Shown here one piece after another: positions 1 through 5,836 of a stretch of DNA of 5,837 bases; position 1 is the first letter of the stretch; each line of letters starts with the position of its first letter. The notes beneath the pieces are model-generated. The model did not search any database and was not told where the DNA came from. It was given only the letters and a program-made list of their open reading frames with translations. Origin of the DNA: Clostridiales bacterium. Its GTDB lineage: Bacteria > Bacillota > Clostridia > Oscillospirales > Acutalibacteraceae. Location of the stretch: contig JAAZFZ010000061.1 of assembly GCA_012511485.1 (NCBI GenBank), positions 1 through 5,837 of the forward strand. Reading direction: 5' to 3'. The translations under genes were made by a program, and so were the position numbers.

Positions 1-1
1 C

Positions 2-748
2 GGCGTTAAAACCGCAAAACTGAAAGTGCTAAAAGAATCCGAAAATGTCGAGCTGCTCATAAGAACAAAGGCGGGCGACATGAGTGCAAGAGATGAGCTG
101 ATAAATGGAAACCTCAGGCTGATTTTAAGTGTTATTCAAAGGTTCACAAACCGTGGAGAAAACCTTGATGACCTTTTTCAGGTTGGTTGCATAGGATTAA
201 TCAAGGCTATTGATAACTTTGATATGGAGCAAAAGGTGCGGCTTTCGACCTATGCCGTTCCAATGATAATCGGTGAAATCCGCAGGTATCTCAGAGATAA
301 CAATTCCGTAAGAGTCAGCCGCTCAATGAGGGATACGGCATATCATGCGATGCAGGTCAAGGAAAGGCTTGTAAATGAACTCCAAAGAGACCCGACGGTT
401 GAAGAAATTGCCAACGAGCTGGGAGTTAAAAAGGAGGATGCTGTGCTGGCTTTGGAGGCAATAATTGAGCCTGTATCTCTATATGAACCCGTCTATTCCG
501 ACGGCAGCGATACAATATTTGTAATGGACCAGATAGGCGACCAAAACAGCTCGGACGGCTGGATAGACGAAATTCTGCTTCGTCAATCCATTAAGGAGCT
601 CGAGCCGAGGGAAAAAAAGATTCTATATCTGCGCTTCCTTTTAGGGAAAACCCAAATGGAGGTAGCAAAAGAAATAGGTATATCACAGGCACAGGTTTCA
701 AGGCTTGAAAAATGTGCGCTGGAGCAAATCAAAAACCCGAAGCCATAG
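2..748 (+). CDS. sigG: RNA polymerase sporulation sigma factor SigG (5'-partial)
   Basis: This is the sigma-70 family factor that directs core RNA polymerase to late forespore genes after engulfment. Numbering the 248 visible residues from the GGC codon at 2-4, the region 2.2 core-binding stretch DDLFQVGCIGL begins near 56, region 2.4 (RYLRDNN then VRVSRS), which reads the -10 element, is at 95-108, region 3 (DPTVEEIANELGV) is near 130-142, and the region 4.2 helix-turn-helix GKTQMEVAKEIGISQAQVSR starts at 215. As I recall them, these stretches match Bacillus subtilis SigG nearly word for word. The INGN motif keeps the Asn linked in B. subtilis (N45) to inhibition by the anti-sigma factor CsfB. 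The GTG at 26-28 is not the start: the frame stays open to the window edge and the residues before it, GVKTAKLKV, align with the SigG N-terminus (GVDTSKLPV). About ten residues are missing. In clostridia sigG usually follows spoIIGA and sigE, which would lie to the left. The stop is TAG. Confidence 0.95.
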   Translation, partial: GVKTAKLKVLKESENVELLIRTKAGDMSARDELINGNLRLILSVIQRFTNRGENLDDLFQVGCIGLIKAIDNFDMEQKVRLSTYAVPMIIGEIRRYLRDNNSVRVSRSMRDTAYHAMQVKERLVNELQRDPTVEEIANELGVKKEDAVLALEAIIEPVSLYEPVYSDGSDTIFVMDQIGDQNSSDGWIDEILLRQSIKELEPREKKILYLRFLLGKTQMEVAKEIGISQAQVSRLEKCALEQIKNPKP

Positions 749-758
749 CTGCTACGGC
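742..758 (-). terminator. Weak hairpin between convergent sigG and hydrolase genes
   Basis: Seven-base arms (742-748 and 752-758) flank a 3-nt loop. In the minus-strand transcript all seven pairs form, one of them G-U, and the hairpin is followed by TTCGGGTTTTTG, so it could end the hydrolase message just 2 nt after its stop codon. In the plus-strand transcript the same position is an A-C mismatch and the tail is AATTATTTAA, a poorer terminator for sigG. The left arm is inside the last codons and stop of sigG. The stem is short, so this is only a candidate. Confidence 0.35.
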
Positions 759-760
759 AA

Positions 761-1711
761 TTATTTAATATCTGCACTTGCAGGCTCTTTAAGATATTTG
801 CCGACAAATTCCTTGATTTTTGCTTGATATGCCTCTTTATCGTCATAATAGCTGAAGGCATGAATGGCACCTTTGACAATAAGCAAATCCTTAGGCACAG
901 TGCAGGCTTCATAAAGCCTGAGCCCCATTTCTGTCGGCACAAAGGTGTCACTGTCACCGTGAATGAAAAGAATAGGCTTTTTGGCAAGCGGCATTTTGCC
1001 TATGCAATCAGCATCACCGAGATAATAACCGGCATTTATTTTGCACAGCAGGCTTACCAGCATTACAAGCGGTTCAAATCTAATGCCAATCAAATTCTTT
1101 AGAGTGTTTGAAACCTCCTCACGGGCATTAGTATAACCACAGTCCTCAATAATGAATTTAACCTGTTCAGGCGGGTCAGCTTCGTTTACAAGCATAACCG
1201 TTGCCGCTCCCATCGAAATGCCGTGAAGCACAATTTCAATATTATCACCGAAACGCCCGATGAGATACCCTACCCAAAGCAGAATATCCTTATAATCAAG
1301 TGCACCGAAACCAATATATTTGCCGCCGCTCCTGCCATGCGCCATGTGGTCGGGACAAAGGCAGTTAAAGCCAAGTTCACCGTGATAGAATTCGAACATA
1401 TGACTAAATTCATCCGGCCCGTTGCAGCCATAACCGTGTGAGAAAATAACAAACCTTTTTGTCGGCTTGTCTGCGGGGGCGTACCAGCCCCTGAGAATAA
1501 TGCCGTCAGAGTTAATTATTGAAACATCCTGAGGGTTATGTGAAAACAGAAAGGCGTTATTTTTTGCCCTGAGTTTTTCACGGTTTATGTATATTTCTTC
1601 TGTATAAGTCTTTTTCTTTTTCTTTCTTAGAATTGAAGCATTAAACGCAATTTCACCCAGTATTATAAATAAAACTATAATAATCCCGACGGCAAGCAGA
1701 ACCCATTGCAT
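761..1711 (-). CDS. Membrane-anchored alpha/beta-hydrolase (serine hydrolase, S33/Hydrolase_4 type)
   Basis: The 316-residue protein has an N-terminal hydrophobic helix (about residues 3-22), a basic stretch R29-K34, and then a complete alpha/beta-hydrolase domain. Visible motifs are the oxyanion-hole SHGYG at 91-95, DHMAHGRSGG at 121-130, the nucleophile elbow GISMG at 164-168 with Ser166, HGDSDTFVP at 251-259 with the probable catalytic Asp255, and His284 in GAIHAF. The triad is intact, so it should act as an esterase, lipase or peptidase-like enzyme. The family is too broad to name a substrate. By the positive-inside rule, the basic run after the helix suggests that the catalytic domain faces the cytoplasm. 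The ATG at 1709-1711 is preceded by a GAGGGGGAAAGG purine run, and the downstream stop is TAA. It stands alone: convergent with sigG, divergent from the 740-residue gene, and with its own promoter. Confidence 0.85.
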   Translation of the reverse strand: MQWVLLAVGIIIVLFIILGEIAFNASILRKKKKKTYTEEIYINREKLRAKNNAFLFSHNPQDVSIINSDGIILRGWYAPADKPTKRFVIFSHGYGCNGPDEFSHMFEFYHGELGFNCLCPDHMAHGRSGGKYIGFGALDYKDILLWVGYLIGRFGDNIEIVLHGISMGAATVMLVNEADPPEQVKFIIEDCGYTNAREEVSNTLKNLIGIRFEPLVMLVSLLCKINAGYYLGDADCIGKMPLAKKPILFIHGDSDTFVPTEMGLRLYEACTVPKDLLIVKGAIHAFSYYDDKEAYQAKIKEFVGKYLKEPASADIK

Positions 1712-1713
1712 GA

Positions 1714-1725
1714 CCTTTCCCCCTC
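1714..1725 (-). promoter_or_regulatory. Ribosome binding site of the alpha/beta-hydrolase
   Basis: Read on the minus strand, GAGGGGGAAAGG lies just upstream of the ATG. Its GAGG core is about 10 nt and its AAAGG part 2 nt from the start, so the first is the likelier pairing site. It supports the ATG at 1709-1711 as the start. Confidence 0.65.
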
Positions 1726-1740
1726 ATAAAATTACAATTA

Positions 1741-1769
1741 ATTATAACATATTAACTAAAATAATTCCA
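1741..1769 (-). promoter_or_regulatory. Candidate vegetative promoter of the alpha/beta-hydrolase
   Basis: On the minus strand there is a perfect -10 TATAAT at 1741-1746, preceded by TG plus one base (an extended -10). A weak -35 TGGAAT (three of six consensus bases) sits at 1764-1769, 17 nt away. Transcription would begin some 20-25 nt before the start codon. Confidence 0.6.
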
Positions 1770-1781
1770 CTTCTTTTGCCA

Positions 1782-1821
1782 TAATGTGGTGTATATATTG
1801 ATGTGAATTAATTAATGTGGT
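1782..1821. repeat. 9-bp direct repeat in the divergent promoter region
   Basis: TAATGTGGT occurs at 1782-1790 and again at 1813-1821, start to start 31 bp, close to three helical turns. The right copy covers the extended -10 of the rightward promoter. The left copy lies between the two divergent -35 elements. A further ATGTG is at 1801-1805. The repeat itself is certain. A role as a regulator-binding pair is inference. Confidence 0.5.
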
Positions 1822-1826
1822 AAAAT
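1798..1826 (+). promoter_or_regulatory. Candidate vegetative promoter of the 740-residue glycosidase-like gene
   Basis: A -35 TTGATG (1798-1803) and a -10 TAAAAT (1821-1826) are separated by exactly 17 nt, and the -10 is preceded by TGG, giving an extended -10. The expected start is near 1833, about 25 nt before the TTG start codon. Confidence 0.7.
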
Positions 1827-1844
1827 CCAGTATAGACAAAAATT

Positions 1845-1852
1845 GGGAGGTG
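1845..1852 (+). promoter_or_regulatory. Ribosome binding site that fixes the TTG start
   Basis: GGGAGGTG has its GGGAGG core 8 nt before the TTG at 1859-1861. A TAA at 1853-1855 in the same frame rules out any earlier start, and the next in-frame Met is residue 145, inside the barrel. The strong site therefore supports translation from TTG. Confidence 0.8.
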
Positions 1853-1858
1853 TAAAAG

Positions 1859-4081
1859 TTGTTTGATTTTTCAGGGATTAGTTTGGTAGCTCAGGGGAAA
1901 ATACCGCAAAAAGCCGCAACTTTATTTGCTCAGGAGATTCTCTCGAGAACGGGTGTCCAACCGATAATTACGAGCGTGGGCAAACCTCCTTTTGTTTGCT
2001 TTAAGCTTTGCGATAACGGGGAAATAACAGATAAGGATACATACAAAATTGACCAGCAGGGCAATTCCCTGACAATAACGGCTCTCGGTATAAGGGGGCT
2101 GATTTTCGGTTACTCATTTTTTCTAAGAAAGAGCGAATACAATGGTGAAAAAATTACACTAATTAAGTTTATCGGCGGTGAATATAAGCCTGATAAGAGG
2201 ATAAGAGGCCACCAGCTGGGCTACAGAACTACCCCGAACAGCTATGATGCATGGGATTTTGAGGATTATCGCCGCTATTACCTTGACCTTATGATGTTCG
2301 GCTGCAATACGGTTGAACATATCAGGGATGAAGGAAAAGCAAACAGTCTGATGAAATATAGCCAGAGGCAGATGCTTAGCAAGGCTTCAGAGCTGGCGGA
2401 TGAGTATGACCTCGATGTGTCGCTCTGGTGTCCCAATCATGATGGTGAAACCGATGAGCAGGCTATTGAGGACAGGAGAGAAATATTTGAGGTTACCCCC
2501 CGTATAAATGCATTTTTCCCTCCCGGGGGCGACCCGGGCGAAATGGAGGCAAAGGATTTTATTGACCGCTGCATTCTCATTTCCAAAACCATTAAAAAGA
2601 TTAAGCCGGAGGTTGAAATGTGGCCTTCGGCACAGAAGCCCCACTCAATGCCCGATTGGGGAGAGGAATTCATTGAAGCCATCAGTAAGCTGCCGGATGA
2701 GATTGACGGCGTAATTACAGGCCCGAACAGGGCTTTTACCCTTGATGAGCTCAGGCGGCGGCTGCCGATGAAATACCCTATCAGGCTTTATCCGGATATA
2801 ACGCACAATGTCAGATGTGAATATCCCGTTCATTTTAACAGGGATGATTGGCATTATTCGTTCACTACCGCACTTAGCCGAGAGTGCATTAACCCAAGAC
2901 CCAGGGAATACAGAACAATTCACCGCTTGACCCGCCGCTATATTGTAGGCAGTGTTTCCTACTCGGAGGGCGTGAGTGATGATATCAATAAAATTGTCTG
3001 GAGCGATATGGATTTTTTCCCTGATGTTTCACTCAGAGAAACGCTTTGCGATTACTCAAGGGCATTCTTCCCCGGTATTCCGGCTCAAATCGTTGCCGAC
3101 GGAATTCTCGGCCTTGAGCTCAACTGGGAGGGCGACCCTGTCGAAAACCCAAATATTGAGAGTACACTTGAGCTTTGGCTTTCGCTTGCCGGCAGCTATC
3201 CCGATTTACTGAAAAACTGGCGGTTTGTCCAGTGCCTGTTCCGTGCAAAATGTGACGCTCTTATACGCAGACGCAGGATTTTTGAGCTTTCCCTTATTGA
3301 GCAGGCGAAAATCGAGCTATTAAACGGCAGTATTGATTATGCGCTCCTCATATTAAAAACAGACTATCCGAATGATTGCCGCAAGCTCAGGGAAGATATT
3401 TCACTTCATGCAGACGAGCTGTTTAGCATGATTGGGCTACAGCTCGATGTTGAGCATTACTGTGCAAACTCTTGGGAGAGGGGAGCCACCCTTGAAACAA
3501 TTGATTTGCCGATAACGGACAGAGCATGGCTTTTAAACAAGCTGGAATATGCTCTCTCGCTTGAAAAAACAGAGCAAAAAGGCTTTGTCAAAAGGCTTTT
3601 AGGCAGAAACAAGGTCGAAAGTGACGAATTCTATTTCTCCTTTGCCGAGCATGGCTTTGATGTTCTGGGCGTTGCTCAGGATGTTGATTTCTACATCAAT
3701 TATCAGGGCGACAGGCCAAATGTCAACAACGGTACTATTCCCATGTCAATGCTCAAGCTCTATGACCACTCTTCCTTCAAATGCAAGCTCGGCGGCTTTA
3801 AGCCAGGCACGGACTATAAGCTCAGAGTCACATATTCTTCATCGAAATATCCTTTTTTAAAGCACTTTACCGTTACTGCAAACCGCAAAACAATTTATGA
3901 GGGATCACCTTACGGCGGTCAGACTGATAAAGGATTTGACAAAGAGATGTTAGCGCCCGGGTTTGAAACGGCAACTTATATCCTGCCTGCAGAGGTTATT
4001 GAAAACGGATGCCTTGATTTAAAAATCTCTGAGCCTCTTGCAGGAGTCAGAATGAGCGAATTCTGGATTATTAAGGCATAA
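1859..4081 (+). CDS. Putative cytosolic glycoside hydrolase with GH20/GH67-like N-terminal domain
   Basis: The protein has 740 residues from a TTG start. Residues about 10-108 resemble the alpha/beta accessory domain found before the barrel in GH20, GH67 and GH84 enzymes (AQEILSRTG, DTYKI, LTITALGIRGLIFGYSFFLR). A TIM-barrel-like core follows at about 115-400: RGHQLGYR 116-123, FGCNTVEHI 147-155, WCPNHDGE 190-197, FFPPGGDPGE 219-228, YPDITHNVRCEYPV 311-324, and YSEGVSDDINKIVW 368-381. A helical section (about 400-580) and a C-terminal beta-rich domain (about 590-740) complete it. I recall the RGHQLGYR, GGDPG, YPDITH and YSEG-DD-NK motifs from unannotated proteins of planctomycetes, Bacteroidetes and clostridia. 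The catalytic residues are not established; D225 and E370 are my best guesses. There is no signal peptide, so imported oligosaccharides or an internal glycan are likelier substrates than polymers. It has its own promoter and no transporter beside it here. The enzyme class is inference. Confidence 0.7.
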   Translation: MFDFSGISLVAQGKIPQKAATLFAQEILSRTGVQPIITSVGKPPFVCFKLCDNGEITDKDTYKIDQQGNSLTITALGIRGLIFGYSFFLRKSEYNGEKITLIKFIGGEYKPDKRIRGHQLGYRTTPNSYDAWDFEDYRRYYLDLMMFGCNTVEHIRDEGKANSLMKYSQRQMLSKASELADEYDLDVSLWCPNHDGETDEQAIEDRREIFEVTPRINAFFPPGGDPGEMEAKDFIDRCILISKTIKKIKPEVEMWPSAQKPHSMPDWGEEFIEAISKLPDEIDGVITGPNRAFTLDELRRRLPMKYPIRLYPDITHNVRCEYPVHFNRDDWHYSFTTALSRECINPRPREYRTIHRLTRRYIVGSVSYSEGVSDDINKIVWSDMDFFPDVSLRETLCDYSRAFFPGIPAQIVADGILGLELNWEGDPVENPNIESTLELWLSLAGSYPDLLKNWRFVQCLFRAKCDALIRRRRIFELSLIEQAKIELLNGSIDYALLILKTDYPNDCRKLREDISLHADELFSMIGLQLDVEHYCANSWERGATLETIDLPITDRAWLLNKLEYALSLEKTEQKGFVKRLLGRNKVESDEFYFSFAEHGFDVLGVAQDVDFYINYQGDRPNVNNGTIPMSMLKLYDHSSFKCKLGGFKPGTDYKLRVTYSSSKYPFLKHFTVTANRKTIYEGSPYGGQTDKGFDKEMLAPGFETATYILPAEVIENGCLDLKISEPLAGVRMSEFWIIKA

Positions 4082-4089
4082 TAAATATT

Positions 4090-4120
4090 GGGGCACTGCT
4101 TAATCACAGTACCCCTCTTA
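4090..4120 (-). terminator. Shared terminator hairpin between convergent genes, stronger for pncB
   Basis: Nine-base arms at 4090-4098 and 4107-4115 enclose an 8-nt loop. In the minus-strand transcript all nine pairs form, one being U-G, and AATATTTATTAT follows, a reasonable terminator for pncB about 40 nt after its stop. In the plus-strand transcript the same position is a C-A mismatch and the tail is only TCTTA, so termination of the rightward gene should be weaker though possible. Confidence 0.65.
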
Positions 4121-4156
4121 GTGCATCTTTGCGCCTCATAAGAAAAGTGCGTATAT

Positions 4157-4837
4157 TTACTTTAGCTTCCTTAACCGTTCAATCAATCGGCTTTTTTCAT
4201 CGTAAAGCGTCTGAGAAAGGTCAACATAATAATTATGCGGATTTTCAAAGCGGAGCACCTCGTTCCAGAGCGTGTCAATCTGCGAGGAGCAGTATGCTTT
4301 AATTTGAGCCAAAGTAGGTTGGTTATATACATATTTGCCCTTTTTAAAAATCAGCTTGAGTAGCGAGCGGGCAACAAAATTCTCAACCTTTTTTCTCTTC
4401 CATGTGTAGTTCGGGTCGAACAGCTCATATGGCTCCCGCTCGTCAATCTCTTCCTGAGCAATGGTCACAAGGTCTGCAATCGCCTTGCCCGTGTCACGGT
4501 CAAACAGTCTGTAAACCTTTTTAAAGCAAGGCACATTTATCTTGGTAACATTCTCACTGAGCTTTATTTTTGGCTCAATAACACCGTTGCGCTCGAGAGC
4601 GCTTAGTTCATACACTCCGTCAAACACCGGGGACGATGCCGATGTAATCAGCCTTTCACCTACACCGAAGGTGTCGACCCTAGCACCTTGAAGGAGCATA
4701 TCTCTGATAATATATTCATCCAGCGAATTTGAGGCTATAATTTCACAGTCCGGAAAGCCTGACTCATCAAGCATCTTTCTTGCCTTGCGGGAAAGATATG
4801 CAATATCGCCACTGTCAATTCTGATGGCCTTTGGTCT
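4157..4837 (-). CDS. pncB: pncB C-terminal fragment (downstream of the TGA)
   Basis: The reading frame continues unbroken from the codon after the TGA. The 21 codons before the first ATG (4772-4774) already encode conserved NAPRTase sequence (RPKAIRIDSGDIAYLSRKA), so that ATG is not a natural start. No convincing ribosome binding site precedes it, only AAGAAAG directly against the ATG. The fragment holds the RIDSGD, SNSLDE and FGVGE motifs and the family's C-terminal domain, ending in a basic tail (RLIERLRKLK). Independent translation is unlikely. Confidence 0.6.
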   Translation of the reverse strand, partial: RPKAIRIDSGDIAYLSRKARKMLDESGFPDCEIIASNSLDEYIIRDMLLQGARVDTFGVGERLITSASSPVFDGVYELSALERNGVIEPKIKLSENVTKINVPCFKKVYRLFDRDTGKAIADLVTIAQEEIDEREPYELFDPNYTWKRKKVENFVARSLLKLIFKKGKYVYNQPTLAQIKAYCSSQIDTLWNEVLRFENPHNYYVDLSQTLYDEKSRLIERLRKLK

Positions 4838-4840
4838 TCA
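4838..4840 (-). other. In-frame TGA at codon 258 of pncB
   Basis: The surrounding codons read NRVLTPKG-TGA-RPKAIRIDSGD in one frame. The position follows a variable loop residue in homologues as I recall them, not a catalytic one. TGA is one change from Trp, Cys, Arg, Gly, Leu or Ser codons. The following base is A, a context in which UGA is fairly leaky in Escherichia coli. Confidence 0.95.
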
Positions 4841-5611
4841 GCCTTTTGGCGTGAGCACCCTGTTAAAAGCCTCAATTGCATTTGGCACTCCCGATTTTAA
4901 GGTGTCGTACGTGTCAACCAATAATGTGCAAGAATCGGGATTAGCATTGGCATAGATGCAAAAGGCTTCAAGCTCACCGTCAAACATCTGAACCCAACTG
5001 TGAGTCATTGATTCAAAAACGGGTATATTAAACCTGTGAGCAGCAGCAGTGCAGGTGGTTGCATCGCAGCCCCCCAGATAGGCGGCCCTTGCACCTAAAA
5101 TTGCAGCCTCAGAGCCCTGAGCACGCCTTAATCCGAATTCAACTACACTATGCCCCTGTGCCGCCCTTGCTATTCTGTTGGCCTTTGTTGCTATCAGGCT
5201 TTGGTGGTTAACTGAAAGGAGAATAATTGTTTCAATCAGCTGCGCCTCTATTATCGGCCCTCTCACCGTGACAACAGGCTCGCCGGGGAAGACCGGAGTT
5301 CCCTCCGGCACTGCCCATATATCACAGCTGAAGCTAAAGTCCTTCAGATAATCAAGAAAGCCCTCACTCAAGCCCCTGCTTCTCAAAAACTTAATATCGC
5401 TTGCCGAAAAGCTAAGGCTTTTTATTCTTTCAACCAATTGCTCCACGCCCGCCATTATTGCAAAGCCGCCGTTATCCGGGTTAGTTCTGAAAAACATATC
5501 ATAATAGCCAATATCGAATGCTTTGCCGCTTTCAAAGCTGCTGTTGGCAATTGAAAGTGAATGGAAATCAACCAGCAGTGAGGCATTCACGCTTATATTA
5601 TTTTCTGCCAT
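4838..5611 (-). CDS. pncB: pncB N-terminal fragment (product of standard decoding)
   Basis: With ordinary termination, translation from the ATG at 5609-5611 yields 257 residues, which include the N-terminal domain, FGLRRAQG, His204 and the VDTYDTLKSGVPNAI segment but none of the RIDSGD or FGVGE phosphate-binding loops. The start is supported by an AAGGGG ribosome binding site 7 nt upstream and by the N-terminal position of the DFHSLSIANSSFESGKAFD stretch, which corresponds to the family's usual opening (DLYELTM-type). Confidence 0.7.
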   Translation of the reverse strand: MAENNISVNASLLVDFHSLSIANSSFESGKAFDIGYYDMFFRTNPDNGGFAIMAGVEQLVERIKSLSFSASDIKFLRSRGLSEGFLDYLKDFSFSCDIWAVPEGTPVFPGEPVVTVRGPIIEAQLIETIILLSVNHQSLIATKANRIARAAQGHSVVEFGLRRAQGSEAAILGARAAYLGGCDATTCTAAAHRFNIPVFESMTHSWVQMFDGELEAFCIYANANPDSCTLLVDTYDTLKSGVPNAIEAFNRVLTPKG

Positions 5612-5618
5612 ATAAGGG

Positions 5619-5624
5619 CCCCTT
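5619..5624 (-). promoter_or_regulatory. Ribosome binding site of pncB
   Basis: On the minus strand AAGGGG ends 7 nt before the ATG at 5609-5611. It lies in a short AAGGG-C-CCCTT palindrome whose one-base centre cannot form a hairpin. Confidence 0.65.
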
Positions 5625-5647
5625 TTCTTTTTTTATCTACTAAATAT

Positions 5648-5676
5648 ATTATACCATAATTGGAATAGTATAGCAA
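5648..5676 (-). promoter_or_regulatory. Vegetative promoter of pncB
   Basis: On the minus strand a perfect -10 TATAAT (5648-5653), preceded by TGG as an extended -10, is 17 nt from the -35 TTGCTA (5671-5676, four of six consensus bases). The expected start is near 5641, giving a leader of about 30 nt, too short for a riboswitch. Confidence 0.8.
5650..5672. promoter_or_regulatory. Inverted repeat inside the pncB promoter, candidate operator
   Basis: On the minus strand TATACTAT, a 7-bp spacer and ATGGTATA form arms matching at seven of eight positions. The element fills the spacer and touches both the -35 and the -10, the usual place for a repressor site. Niacin genes in Firmicutes are often controlled by NiaR, but I do not recognise this as its operator, and AT-rich palindromes also arise by chance. 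Confidence 0.35.
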
Positions 5677-5807
5677 TTTCACAATAAAAATAATTGAAAG
5701 TGAAATAAAATTAATACTCATTCTTAAATTATTTAAACAGACTTTAAAAAAATAAATAAATAACCTAAATAATATGAAAACGATATGAAATAATAATAAA
5801 AAAGAAC

Positions 5808-5836
5808 TTGCATTAATAATTTTGCTGTGGTATAAT
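5808..5836 (+). promoter_or_regulatory. Outward-firing vegetative promoter at the right edge
   Basis: A -35 TTGCAT (5808-5813) lies 17 nt from a perfect -10 TATAAT (5831-5836) that is preceded by TGG (extended -10). It points out of the window and implies a gene, divergent from pncB, just beyond position 5837. Confidence 0.7.

Larger units (their letters stand above)
4157..5611 (-). pseudogene. pncB: Nicotinate phosphoribosyltransferase, full length but interrupted by one in-frame TGA
   Basis: NAPRTase joins nicotinate to PRPP, with ATP hydrolysis, to give nicotinate mononucleotide, the entry step of Preiss-Handler NAD salvage in the cytosol. Read through the TGA, the frame spans 484 codons, the normal length for Firmicute homologues. 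Motifs run in order across the break: FGLRRAQG 159-166, THSW with the phosphorylated His204, VDTYDTLKSGVPNAI 232-246, TGA at 258, RIDSGD 264-269, SNSLDE 294-299, and the phosphate-binding FGVGE near 315-319. No frameshift or deletion is seen and the final stop is TAA. The stop truncates the protein before essential PRPP-binding parts, so standard decoding would give an inactive product. It could be a recent pseudogene, a sequencing error, stop readthrough or recoding. Residues 200-203 are also atypical (ESMT where relatives have GTMA). It is transcribed alone from a strong promoter, with no pncA or nadE neighbour in the window. Confidence 0.9.

Noticed and set aside
583..1102. Open frames on both strands across the sigG/hydrolase junction (583-987 minus, 824-1102 plus)
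   Set aside because: They overlap recognised genes in other frames, lack recognisable domains and have no ribosome binding sites; they are shadows.
1609..1627. A/T-rich slippery run in the hydrolase gene as a programmed frameshift
   Set aside because: The run encodes the basic stretch R29-K34, and the hydrolase motifs continue in the same frame on its far side, so no frameshift is needed.
2387..2923. Several minus- and plus-strand open frames inside the 740-residue gene
   Set aside because: The host frame carries the family motifs across this whole stretch. The overlapping frames are low-complexity, unlike proteins, and unsupported.
4157..4774. A separate gene starting at the ATG at 4772-4774
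   Set aside because: The frame is continuous with conserved NAPRTase sequence upstream of the ATG and there is no proper ribosome binding site, so it is the tail of the interrupted pncB.
4808..4840. Selenocysteine insertion at the pncB TGA
   Set aside because: Only a weak five-pair stem (GCCAT with GTGGC, 4824-4828 and 4808-4812) with an 11-nt loop is visible downstream, and I know of no selenoprotein form of this enzyme. It is not enough to call a bacterial SECIS element.
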